Shown one piece after another: positions 35,901-46,319 of a stretch of 64,000 bases of DNA. The first letter of the stretch is position 1; each line of letters opens with the position of its first letter. Both the position numbers and the translations under genes were made by a program. The notes beneath the pieces were generated by a model, which searched no databases, was not told the origin of the DNA, and worked only from the letters and a program-made list of their open reading frames with translations. Source of the stretch: Ceratothoa steindachneri (taxonomy: Eukaryota > Arthropoda > Malacostraca > Isopoda > Cymothoidae); NCBI GenBank assembly GCA_963969495.1, contig OZ018337.1, positions 84,418,777 to 84,482,776 on the forward strand. Reading direction: 5' to 3'.

Positions 35901-38900
35901 GGATCGAGTTGATTTTGAACTGAATACAGAAGAGGTTAGAGAATTATTCGTATCTTTCTTATAATAAAACCGCTTAATTTTTTTTCAGAAAAAATACGAA
36001 ATCAATCCTATCTTTTTCCAATAGTTTGATATCAGAAACCAATTCTTCAATATTTATAGATAAGAAATTTCTATTATTTTAATATTTTAGGTTCTCCTGA
36101 GTTCATTATTTCCCTTTCTGACCTCTTTCACTTACATTTTCACCAAGGTGAAATACTTTTAACAACTTTCTTTTTTCTCATTAAAATTCCATAAATTCCA
36201 AAGACCTTTCACCCTATTAATTGTTAATTACATTCATGATATAAAGATATCATAGTTCATTAGCATTAGCTCTTATCTTAAATTATATCCGTGAAAGCTG
36301 ACCAACAATTTGTCTGGAGAGATAAATCAAAATTCCACGATGGAAGAGCGAAATTAACAAGCGCCACCCAGCTATCATTACATAATGAACGCTATTTCTT
36401 TTATTGATAACTTTAAAATGAACCATATATACCATACAATCCCAAACAAAACTAGTCACCATTTATAGCAAAATTATGAAAAGTATCTTGTATCGAGAGA
36501 GCGAGTTTCCTTTCTTAATTTCGTCCTTTACAATTTGAATAAAATTTCGCTAATAAAAGGTTAAAAGTGAGTATAGATCCATTTATCGAGCCTAAAATGA
36601 CCACGATAACCTTAACCTCTAAATTCCTTTTAACTCCAATGCCCATTACAATAAATACATTATAAGAGAATAAAAATGGAGAGACGAAGCCAATAAGTTG
36701 TGGGAAATTTAATTGATCGGATTGGGTCTCTTCTCACACAAACGTATTTTGTTCCCAGATTTGAAAGAAAACTGGAATCGATTTTCGACCTTCGGACCTA
36801 ATTTGACTTATCCGGCTAAAGAAGAGTGATCAAATTTGCTCTTATGGATATCGATGTTCTTGGATGCCAAAAAGACAGTTAATAACGTAGCAAACTTTCT
36901 GACCCATGAAAGTAATCCAGATTTTCAGTAATGAGAAAAAATATATTTCAAATCAAATGTCACATCTCAGTAATGGTATAAGAGCTCGTATACTTGAATC
37001 TCTGACATGTTTGTACCAACTCTGTCGAAAGCAGTATTCAAAATGTGAAAGCCTTTCAATACAGCTATTGATCTTTTTCCATTCATTAGGGTCATTTATT
37101 TTTCTCTTTTTCCACCACTTTTAACTACATTCTTTCTTTTAGTAGTAAAATAAAACCCTTTGTTTATTATAACCAGTTCATCTTTAATCTCACATGCAAA
37201 TTGACGAGACGTTGAGTGAAACACGTTCGGGCTTTCGTTCTTAATGGATATCTTTAAAGAATATCTGATTTTGTGCCTTTGCAAATAGGAAAAATTCGTT
37301 AGGAAAAATTTCAGGCATGTCTTGCGATGCATTGCTACAATCCTTCTCACTATGCATTACCATATCATGATGTGTAAATCTTTCTCTCCCTTAATCACGT
37401 TGTGATAAATGCAGTTGTTTTGAATCACATTTCTCACTTCTTTTTAATCATAATCTTTCCTGTGTAAATTTCTCTTTTCTTTCAGAAGAAGAGTTTGCCT
37501 TTTGGAATAAACAAAAGAGCACATATCTATTCATCTTGGACCTATATTTATGTTAGCGGCTGAATTTAATAAGGCATAATAATGCGCTTCGCAAAAGATT
37601 AAAAACAAGTCTGGCAGGAGTTTCGAAACTGCAACTTCCCCACTGTGAAGCGAAGGCGTCATCAAATCGTTCATGATGGCTTGAAAGGAAACGTAAATTG
37701 AACCCTGTTAATAGCCCCATGCCAACAAATTAATGGTGGTAGGGCTTTTACACTTCTTACCATCCACAGACGAGTATTGGGTAAAATCTTATTCTAAAGT
37801 ATCTAGTGTTCTGTGTCGATTTGTCTGCTTGTAATTTCCAACGCAACTTTTCAATATCAACTTTCCTCGAGTAATTTCCTATAATTATTTAGGCTATAAT
37901 CAGGCCCTTAAAAAGGAAATATTGCCAGTATTCTTACCCTTGCCTTCTTTATGATCTCGCACAAATTGGCCAGAACAAAACCATAATCATTGACCTGACA
38001 AAGGAAAAATGTACAGGAAATTGCGCCTAATTTGCCTTCTAATTAATGGTGTTTAAAGATCATAAACTTTGAGCGTTTATCACAAACTTCTTTCCCAAAG
38101 CCTCTCTTTAATTTAATTTGTCGCTGTGACCAAGGTAATTTGGCAATTTGAGATAATTTTTAGTACAAGTAGTGAGGAACTCTCTTATGCCCTGATGTTA
38201 TTTTGAGAACTATTTATTTCGTGGAATTTTCAACCCCAAAAAGACAAATTAGTAAAAGCTAAAAAGTATTTAGGGAAGAAAACGCTGAAAATATTTAAAA
38301 CAAGTTTAATGCACTGAGATAGCAGGAAAGATGTTAAATATGAAGCGATTAATACACTTATTTTGGAGAGTGTTAAACCTTTCCTGTCAAAGACATTGAC
38401 GGCACTCAAGGGGCTTGAAGCAATGACGGTTGTTAACTTTGCTATAGATTAACCGCACTAAAATATAGCGTATATGAATAGAAATTTTCTATCAGTTATA
38501 AAGGTACATTTTAAAATTTTGACGTGATTTTGACAATTTTCCTTTAGAAGCTAAGAAGTGCAGGGTGTACGCGTAGAAAGAGGCCAAGATGTGTAATTAA
38601 GCGGGACTCTGCTTATACAAATAAATATATGGCATCGCTGAGAGAGTGAAAATATGAACTAGACGAGATTTTGACTTATATTTCCCGAAGAAGAATAGAT
38701 TTTATAGAGCTACAATTTTCGATTTCGCATATATTCAACCAACACATATAGAGAGTATAAATTAAAGATATCTATGCTAAAATTATTTATATTTTAAAAG
38801 TACTCTAATAGGTTCTGAGGACTGCCACTCGGCTTGGCTCTGACTAGTTGCCAGGTAATATAATCTTTGTTATATGTAACACATTAGATGTAAAATTATT

Positions 38901-38959
38901 GCTAAGTATAATACAGCCAGATGTTAATGCGAATATTTTGGCAATGATGATGCCTAACT

Positions 38960-38963
<4 letters not shown>
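32901..38963. other. Long stretch with GC-richer patches, no gene recognised
   Basis: 32900-33300 and 35030-35340 are clearly less AT-rich than their surroundings, and both carry a TATA-like box (TTTATAAG at about 35193 in the second). They share only vague similarity (CACAG, GAGTGGGAG or GAAGTGAGA, GGCACG), so I cannot show that they are LTR copies. A G10 run lies near 33282. Open frames of 60-85 codons in these patches (33017-33199 minus, 33221-33427 minus, 35055-35312 plus) show no domain. From 35850 to 38960 the sequence is AT-rich and featureless to my eye. Confidence 0.4.
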
Positions 38964-39039
<76 letters not shown>

Positions 39040-39046
39040 TATATAT
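38964..39046. repeat. (TA)n microsatellite at the 3' edge of PLE 2
   Basis: About 83 bases of TA with one missing T near 39032. It directly abuts the 3' end of the minus-strand PLE at 39060. Confidence 0.95.
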
Positions 39047-39242
39047 GATGGAAATTAATGCAATATCGCAAGAAAAGATGAGGAATTAAACCACATTCTC
39101 TGAAGACAATTTAATTCAGAACAGTTTCGGTGTATCTCACACCCTTTTTTAACTGACACTGGATAGAAAGTATAAGAAAAGTGCATATAACCATAACACA
39201 AGGTCTGGTCCTAAAAGATTCCCTCTTTTTTCCCCCAATCCC

Positions 39243-39620
39243 CTATTTGTGGCTAATCTTGAGGGGGTTAAGCCTAAACATATTGAAGGGCTGACATTTT
39301 ACTATTCTGTTTATTTGCTTTCTTATTACAGTATTAAAAGAAAATTGACCCTCAGATAGATTTAAATTAGGAACTGACGATATCAAGCTTAATTCTACGA
39401 TTCTTCTCTTAACATAGTTAGCCGATTTAAATACCATTTTACTTCCATTGAATTCGATCGTATGATTCTTGTCTCTAACATGGCAAAATATTCCACTGCT
39501 TTCGCTGCCCACTCTAATATCTCTTTTGTGTTCGTACAATCTCTTGTCTAGATTTCTCCCCGTTTCTCCTATATACACTTTATGGCAATCGTTGCATGGT
39601 ATTGCATATACTCCTATGTT
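39243..39620 (-). pseudogene. PLE 2 GIY-YIG endonuclease domain
   Basis: GVYAIPCNDCHKVYIGETGR starts the domain with the GVY...VYIG form of the GIY-YIG motif and the Cys-x2-Cys pair usual in PLEs. NLDKRLYEHKRDIRVG (catalytic Arg region), then SGIFCHVRDKNHTIEF with its His, and FKSANYVKRRIVELSLI with the conserved Glu follow. The domain is nearly complete in one frame (39578-39243), the best-preserved part of this element. In life it would nick the target for insertion. Confidence 0.82.
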
Positions 39621-39629
39621 AATATGTTC

Positions 39630-39887
39630 TTAGGGTTTCCTGGCAATCATTAATTGGTATAAGGAATTATTATATTTAAAGGCTAAATTAATACCTGCTT
39701 TTCCAAATATGTCCTTTAAACTATTTAATTTATTATTAAATGGCAATGTTATAGATTTGTTGAAGTCATTAGTGCGGGAAGGCTTATTACCATAGAATGT
39801 TTTTCTAGCTGGAAATTGGGCAGACGATATGAACCAATCGGGGTAATACCAATTAGAAAAACTGTCTGATAATGACAATTTCTTCAT
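39630..39887 (-). pseudogene. PLE 2 linker between RT and endonuclease
   Basis: An 85-codon open frame reading SDSFSNWYYPDWFISSAQFP, NDFNKSITLPFNNKLNSLKD and IFGKAGINLAFKYNNSLYQL. Position and sequence correspond to the connecting region that lies before the GIY-YIG domain in PLEs (ITLPFxxxLxxLKxI...GINLAFKxNxSL type). Confidence 0.7.
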
Positions 39888-39959
39888 CTAAATAGGAAGA
39901 ATGACATAATTTGTATGCTCTAAGGAGAAAGTTAAAAATTACCGATTTTTTAACAGTAT

Positions 39960-40690
39960 TATTGTGAAACGAAAAAATAATGTATATACGCATTCGAGTG
40001 GGTTGGTTTCCTATACACGTCAAGTTTTAATTCATGGTGATCTTTATTAATGAGGACATCTAAAAAAGTGTAATCTATTATCATATTCACATTCATATTT
40101 AAATTTGATGGAGACATGCAAATTATTCAAATTATTAAAAAAGGTATCATAATCATGGCCATTAGGCCATACAGAAAATATATCGTCAATGTACCTTAAC
40201 CATATAAATTTAGGGTGAGAAATTGTAGGAAGAAGTTCAGTCTCAAACTATTCCATGAAGAGACATGCCAATATCGGAGATAAACTATTTCCCATGCTAA
40301 GGCCAAATATTTGTCTATAAAACTCATTATTTACTCGAAACACATTGTTATAGAGACATAATTTAACTAAATCGATAAATTTACTCGTAGAAATGGGAAG
40401 ATCCAAATTAAGTCTAGGCCTGATTTCTCGCAGAAGGCCCATGGTTTGGTCAACCGGAACTTTGGTAAACAAAAAGTTCAGATCAAAGCTGACAAGTTTT
40501 CCATCTGGTAATTGCAAGTGGTTGAAGCGGTTAACAAAATCTTGAGTATTCATAATGCGTGCAGATGAGATTCTCCCAACTGCTGAAGATAAATGCTTGG
40601 CGAGCCATTTGGAGAGCTTATAAGCGGGAGAATTAATATTGGAAATGATTGGGCGTAAGGGAAATCACTCTTTGTGGGTCTTTGTACGGC
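39960..40690 (-). pseudogene. PLE 2 reverse transcriptase, C-terminal two thirds
   Basis: RPIISNINSPAYKLSKWLAK and HLSSAVGRISSARIMNTQDF (40665-40540) are followed by DGKLVSFDLNFLFTKVPVDQ, the first catalytic Asp block typical of PLEs (S-F-D-x3-LFT-x-VP). Next come NNVFRVNNEFYRQIFGLSMG and NSLSPILACLFME, corresponding to the Q/GxxMGxxLSP block. WLRYIDDIFSVWPNG has the YIDD catalytic box at 40182-40193. TFLDVLINKDHHELKLDVYR and KPTHSNAYIHYFF end the region. It is split by frameshifts at about 40660, 40560, 40240 and 40110, so it is not functional, but the catalytic aspartates remain visible. Confidence 0.8.
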
Positions 40691-42186
40691 ATACTCCAGG
40701 TGCGGCCGAACGAGGGAGTTGTACAGAAAAAGTACTATCTCCTTGTTACGGTATCCAAACTGGCGCTTTATGTAGCCTAACATCCTTTGGGCTTTCTTCT
40801 CTGCCTTGATGCACTGTTTCAAAAACGTGAGGTTGCTAGTGATAGTTACACCCACGTCCTTTTCAGTGTCACCCGATTCAAGAGCAGTGCCCTTAAGGAT
40901 ATACTGAGATTGGGGGTTTCTGTGGCCGATATGCATCACTTTGCATTTGTTTACGTTAAAAGGCATTTGCCACCTGTCCGACCACTCCCCAATCTTCCCA
41001 AGATCTTCGTTGCAGGCGGGCAGTATTTCCATCCTTTGCAACGTTCATAGCAAGCTTGGTATCGTCGGCAAATTTGGAAATCTTGGCAACCATATCACCG
41101 TCCATATCGTTGACGTAGATGATGAATAGTAGTGTTCCCGGGACAGACCCTTAAGGCACCCCACTAGTAACGGGCACCCACTCAGAAGCCTGTTCATTCA
41201 CCATCACCCGTTGCCATCTGCCACTTAGCCAGTTCTCAATCCAGCCGGCTACTTTTCCGTCTATACCCAGCGCTCGCACTTTCCGGAGAAGGCGGCAGTG
41301 TCGTACCTTATCAAAGGCTTCCTGAAAGTCTAAGTAGACCACATCCACCGCCTTGTCCCGACCGTGCTCACTGAACACGAAGTGGAGGAATTCAACAAGG
41401 TTCGTCAGGCATTGCCGTTGCCTTCGGAAGCCTTGCTGGTAACTCCTCAGTAGCAGGTTTGACTCTAAATACGACGTCATTTTGTCCACCATCATGCTTT
41501 CCATGAGTTTACCGACTATCCAAGTCAGACTGATAGGTCGGTAGTTTGACGGTTGGCTTCGGTCTACTTTCTTGAAGATAGGAATCACCTCCGCTTCACG
41601 CCAGTCTCTAGGAACGCTTTCGGTCCGGATTGACATGTTGAAGATTGCGCTCAGGTGTCGTGACACTTGATCGCGCACTTCTTTCAACACTTTGGGTAAA
41701 AAGCTATCCGGACCAGGTGAAATATTCGTCTTTAGGTCACTGATCTTCTTTTTTATTTTCCCTTCGGTGAAGTCCATATCCTCCACCTTTTCCCTCAAGT
41801 AGGAATCCATTGGCTGGGGGATGGGACCACATTCTTCAGTAAACACTGAAAAGAAGTAGTCGTTGAGGAGGTTAGCATTTTCTGCATCTGAATGCTTTAA
41901 TGACCCCTCCTCATTTCTCAAAGGGCCAATCGTTCGACGGATTGGTTTACGGTTCTTCACAGAGTCTCGCCACTCGGAGTTCCTCAGACCGCTTAGCCAC
42001 CCTTATGCTGGACTTCACTCTCCTCGCTAGCCCCTGGTATTCGTCAAAGTCGCCCAAGATCTTCGATTGCCGGTACACAGTTTTCTTCTCCTTAAGAAGT
42101 TGGCTGATTTCTTGGTTAAACCCCTTTGTTTGAACAGAAGACCGACGGGGACATTTCAGAGGGATGAAACGTGATTGAAGACTCAT
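40690..42186 (-). pseudogene. Non-LTR ORF2, linker and reverse transcriptase part
   Basis: After the linker (42186-41947, KGFNQEISQLLKEKKTVYRQ) the RT is open from 41960 to 41151: LNDYFFSVFTEE, SPGPDSFLPKVLKEV, IFKKVDRSQPSNYRPISLT, QQGFRRQRQCLTNLVEF, VVYLDFQEAFDKVRHCRLL (first catalytic Asp) and WVPVTSGVP. There a single CAA-to-TAA change stops the frame, which otherwise continues GSVPGTLLFIIYVNDMDGDM and then KFADDTKL, the FADD catalytic box at 41061-41072. WQMPFNVNKCKVMHIGHRNP, EKDVGVTITSNLTF, RMLGYIKRQFGYRNKEIV and VRPHLEYAVQ follow to 40690. All core RT blocks are present, but the C-terminal thumb after VRPHLEYAVQ is missing. Confidence 0.82.
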
Positions 42187-42249
42187 GAATGTGGTTTTGA
42201 AACAGTTTCACGAGTCTTCAACAGCATTGCACACTTCTAGCCTCGCGTC

Positions 42250-42888
42250 AGTCATTCAAGCACGAAGACCTGCAAAGTCTGCTATTTTCAAATCTAGTTT
42301 CCTCGATTTACTAGTGGCAGACCCTGCCTTCGGGACTTTGACTACAAATCTCATCTAGTCGGTGGTCACTGCCACCGACCTCTTTGCCAACAGAGAGGTC
42401 CTCAACGATGTCATCCTCAGAGGTAAAAACCAAGCCGAGGATATAGTCTCCTCTCGTTGGCTCTCTCACCTATTGAGTGAGTAACTCGTTGTTCGCGAAC
42501 TCCAGGAGTAGTGCGTTCTCGCCACAGGGTTCTCTGGTTTCCCAGTCAACTTGTGTGTTGAAATCCCCCATGACGATACACACTCTGTCTTCAACAAGTT
42601 CTCCTAGTAGCTGGTACAGATCTCTGTCCTTTTCAACGAGTTGGTCAGGAGGTCTATAAAGCACCAGGGTCCTGTATTTGGAGGACCTATCTCAAGGTCA
42701 ACACATGGTAGTTCATGGTCGGATACGATGTTGAAATCCGTTGAGTTGAGAGTATCCTTGACATACAACATCACACCGCTACCCTCTTTGTCTGGCCTTT
42801 CTTTCAGGAAGAGCTAGTCACCCGGAATTGGGAATTCACCTTCAAAATCTCGGCTTGAGGTTTTTATCCACGACTCCGTTAAACCTTA
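42250..42888 (-). pseudogene. Non-LTR ORF2, endonuclease part
   Basis: The start reads LTESWIKTSSRDFEGEFPIP, with the Glu of the TE(S/T)W active-site block, then DKEGSGVMLYVKDTLNSTDF, then VDLEIGPPNTGP. Next come YRPPDQLVEKDRDLYQLLGE and CIVMGDFNTQVDWE, the GDFN active-site motif, LLEFANNELLTQ-stop-VREP and GDYILGLVF, and finally GGSDHR, the catalytic SDH box near 42355-42370. All four signature blocks are present in order. One stop at 42470 and two frameshifts break it. Confidence 0.78.
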
Positions 42889-43029
42889 AAAAGAAAATCT
42901 CGCCTCATTCTCATCCAAGTAAGTTAAAAATCTTGAAAATTCTTAAATGCATCTGAAATTCAGAATCGAAAACTACTCTTATTATTATCATGTACGCTTA
43001 AGAGAGCAAGTGAAAATAAAAAGCATAGA
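42887..43029 (-). repeat. Dispersed ~145-bp repeat, copy A
   Basis: Its reverse complement, starting CTATGCTTTTTATTTTCACT and ending GGCGAGATTTTCTTTTTAAGG, matches 57233-57382 with few differences. At its inner edge it abuts the endonuclease start of the non-LTR element. Copies with shared sharp ends suggest a small interspersed element or a fragment of a larger one. I see no tRNA-like boxes. Confidence 0.75.
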
Positions 43030-44519
43030 TTAAAGAACCTCTTTTGTGAAATATTTTTTCCAATATTTTAATCCCGTTCCCCAATCAGCTTGCAAGATCA
43101 GTAGTAGTCATGTAAATAGTAATTTTAACAAAAATAGTGCTTAGGACCACAAAACAATCATTGCAACCTATCTGACATTTGGGAGAGATCGACTGACTAG
43201 GTCACAGGCAAATGCAAACAAATACGCGAATCCTAATGGAGGCTAATCCACAGTAATTTTCTTCCTCCTTTGCTGAGGAATTTATATTAGTCTGCTCGAT
43301 ATTGCATTGGCTGCTTTATATATTTTGTTTCATATTTTGGATCTTTTATTAAACTTAGATATGCATCAGCCCGTACAAAATTAATATCCGTGTTACATAT
43401 GAGTTATATATGTAAAGGATACTTGATAATAATTTATTAGAGATGGTTTCTTTCCCTACCTCAAATTATCTCCGCAATTAGGCTGAATCTAGTAATTTTC
43501 TTCCATTGTTCGAAAATAGTTCCTGTCTCTCAACAACATATCTTTTCCAGTAGTTCGGAAATTATGCCTTCCTTTCATTTGATCTGTCTTTAGCTTTAAC
43601 TAATTTTATAAAAATCGAAACTCAAAGAACATTTTATAATGACAAAAACGTCTGCTTCCTACCAATCCTCCATTTATGTGTTCATGACAGTGCCAGAATA
43701 GATCTAAAACATACCCTGGACAGAAAATCTTTTTAAAAAAGACCTAAAATTTATGTTTCTTCATTAAAATCGCGATAAGTTACGAAGAACTCACCATGAA
43801 AAGGGAAGTTATTACGCATACGAAGTGCATGAAAGATTAACTCATATAAAAGACAAGTTGAAGTGCTGATGAATGGAGAGAGCGCAACTTTGTTAATACT
43901 GTCTATGTTAACAAATTATATCCCCATGCAGGAACTGGCTTCCAATCACCCATTCCTCACTCTCCACATGCAATCAATTCCAGTTGCCCAGTGTTGAATG
44001 ATTTCCACCAACACATTCTCCTAAAGTACACATTTAATTCTGCTCCATCCCGTTGAACGTCGGAAGCAATTATATTTTTTAAATCATTTAAAAAGTTGAT
44101 CAAACTTCAAAAATCAAACAGATTTTAGGATACTTGAGTGAATTTAAAGAAAACGTCAACAATAGAAACGTAAAATAAGACAAATTATAAAATAATTTCC
44201 TTTGCACACTGTTTTTATTCTAAAGGATAAGAAGTAACCAAAAGTTTAAAAACTCATTCGCCTAAAATCAACGTCTATTTAAATGAATAGCACGAATGGG
44301 CTATTTTTTGTAAAGAAATGTTAGTTCAAAGAAACTTTTCTTCCAGTCGGATGAATACCTGAGCATTTAGACTGTTTCTTAGCATTTTAATTAGAGAACC
44401 TTGCAATGAAATTTAGAAAATATTCCAAATGGCATTGCTTGCTACCCTCGGCAAAAAGAACAGAGTAATAATGGAATGGATAAAGGAGAGAAAGAAAGTT
44501 GATTGTTGTGGACGCATTT
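43030..44519. other. AT-rich spacer, nothing recognised
   Basis: No supported coding or repeat feature. Confidence 0.4.
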
Positions 44520-45060
44520 CTAGCAGAGACATAAAGAAAAATCTAAAGACCGGTTTTCAAGAAATCATGAAAGAACAAAGAAAATGTATATATATATATG
44601 GCTTTTCATCGGAGGAATTTATCGCTAAGAACTAAAAGAATATAGTCTTAGGAAAGGTAAGTCCAAATTAAAATTATTTAAGAAGAAATGATTAGATCAA
44701 AGATCCTGCAGCATTGCAAAGAGAAGATGTCGCAAAAGTATTACAATATTGATAAGATAAATTTACCTGAATATTTGAAAACAAACTTTAATCTTAAGAA
44801 AGAAGAGAACCTTCACTACGGAGCATTGGAAGAGCTTAGGTAACATAAAAATGAACTAATAATAAAGGAAAAACATATAAAGTTGTAAATATTAAGGTAA
44901 AAATGTTTTAGAAACAAAAATATGAGAGGCTATTGCTAAGCTAACGCATGTAATTTAAATCTTTTCCTGCCAGAGAAAATGAATGAATTCGGTACATAGA
45001 ATAACATTAAAGTAGTCTACGTTAGAAAAAATTAAAGACAATATTAAAACAAATTCCTAC
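44520..45060 (+). repeat. Dispersed repeat, copy A of a diverged pair
   Basis: The clearest part, 44700-44790 (AGATCCTGCAGCATTGCAAAG, then GATAAGAT-AAATTA), aligns with 58826-58900 (AGATCTTGCAGCATCACAAAG, then CATAAGATCAAATTA). A second matching block is CTTTTCCTGCCAGAGAAAAT at 44960 against TTTTTCTTGCCAGAGTAAAT at 59100. Spacing between blocks is similar in both copies, so the homology probably covers several hundred bases in the same orientation. A 68-codon frame at 44429-44635 overlaps its left part but has no recognisable domain. Confidence 0.55.
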
Positions 45061-45223
45061 TAGAAAGGTAAAGATACTCAGTTTTCTTGTTTGTCATGGC
45101 TATTCGTCTTTATAGAAGACAAAAATAAATGACACAAGAATAGTAGGAGCAGAAATATAATTATTACCCTAAAATAAGTTGAAAGCAGAAAGATACATAA
45201 ACTAAAATCATTTCAAAGAATTT

Positions 45224-46319
45224 AGACTGTTTCTGTTCAGTATAAACCTACTTAAAGCGATCAATGTATAAAACTTATATCCTAACAAATAGCAATGTTT
45301 CAATCCGCCAAGGAAATTGACGCATTCTTTTACGTATTAAATCATATATCTTTGAATTTTCCTCTTGATTATTCATAAACAAAGCGAAATATTGTTTCAT
45401 AATAAATTTAATCTATTAACCTTGATTCACTAAAAAGTGACAACATTAGAAAATCTTCGCTTAAAGGATTTCCATATAGATGTAAGTTCGTAATAGTAAT
45501 AGCTCTATTCCTTCTGAACTCATGAAAGGAACTTAATTTTCTATAACTTCTTTCATTTGCAACAAATTATGATTATTACCGGAGAAAAAAAAAAAAAATT
45601 TCGGCAACTAGCACATTTCGTATACATCGTTTAAATATAGCAAACATAATCTGCTCTTAAGTATTCCATGTTCCTAAGAGAACAGCGGCCAAAATATAGA
45701 TTCAGGTATATTATTTAAACGATAATATTAAATTTTCACCAAAGAGCGCTTAAAACATAAATGTAAGTTCCAGACTGTTTCTGTTCAGTATAAACCTACT
45801 TAAAGCGATCAATGTATAAAACTTATATCCTAACAAATAGCAATGTTTCAATCCGCCAAGGAAATTGATGCATTCTTTTACGTTTTAAATCATATATCTT
45901 TTAATTTTCCTCTTGATTATTCATAAACAAAGCGAAATATTGTTTCATAATAAATTTAATCTATTAACCTTGATTCACTAAAAAGTGACAACATTAGAAA
46001 ATCTTCGCTTAAAGGATTTCCATATAGATGTGAGTTCGGAATAGTAATAGCTCTATTCCTTCTGAACTCATAAAAGGAACTTAATTTTCTATAACTTCTT
46101 TCATTTGCAACAAATTATGATTATTACCGGAGAAAAAAAAAAAAAATTTCGGCAACCAGCACATTTTGTATACATCGTTTAAATATAGCAAACATAATCT
46201 GCTCTTAAGTATTCCATGTTCCTAAGAGAACAGCGGCCAAAATATAGATTCAGGTATATTATTTAAACGATAATATTAAATTTTCACCAAAGAGCGCTTA
46301 AAACATAAATGTAAGTTCC
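45224..46319. repeat. 548-bp tandem duplication, two near-identical copies
   Basis: 45224-45771 and 45772-46319 begin AGACTGTTTCTGTTCAGTAT and end CATAAATGTAAGTTCC. I count only about ten substitutions between them (for example GACGCATTC/GATGCATTC, GTATTAAAT/GTTTTAAAT, CAACTAGC/CAACCAGC), so they are about 98% identical, and the A-rich run after ACCGGAG has the same length in both. The bases AGA occur at the left edge, the junction and the right edge. The unit carries no gene. Confidence 0.95.

Larger units (their letters stand above)
39060..40690 (-). mobile_element. Penelope-like element, 5'-truncated (PLE 2)
   Basis: On the minus strand the order is RT (40690 down to about 39960), linker (39887-39630), GIY-YIG endonuclease (39620-39243), and a 3' tail with a stem-loop followed by GAAAC (39121-39144), ending at a (TA)n run. 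The N-terminal part of the RT is missing: the element begins at PTKSDFP / RPIISNINSPAYKLSKWLAK near 40690-40600, where it is joined to a non-LTR element in the same orientation. PLEs are retroelements whose RT is related to telomerase and which carry a GIY-YIG endonuclease. Confidence 0.8.
40690..42888 (-). mobile_element. Non-LTR retrotransposon ORF2, truncated at both ends
   Basis: On the minus strand the element reads from an AP-type endonuclease (42888 down to about 42250) through the linker to the reverse transcriptase (41960-40690). It lacks the extreme N-terminus of the endonuclease and everything after VRPHLEYAVQ, where it passes into PLE 2 without a gap. At the other end it abuts a ~145-bp dispersed repeat (42887-43029). 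It belongs to the Jockey/CR1 type of elements by overall sequence; the clade is not resolved. Its frames are much less broken than those of the other elements in the window, which suggests it is younger. Confidence 0.75.
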
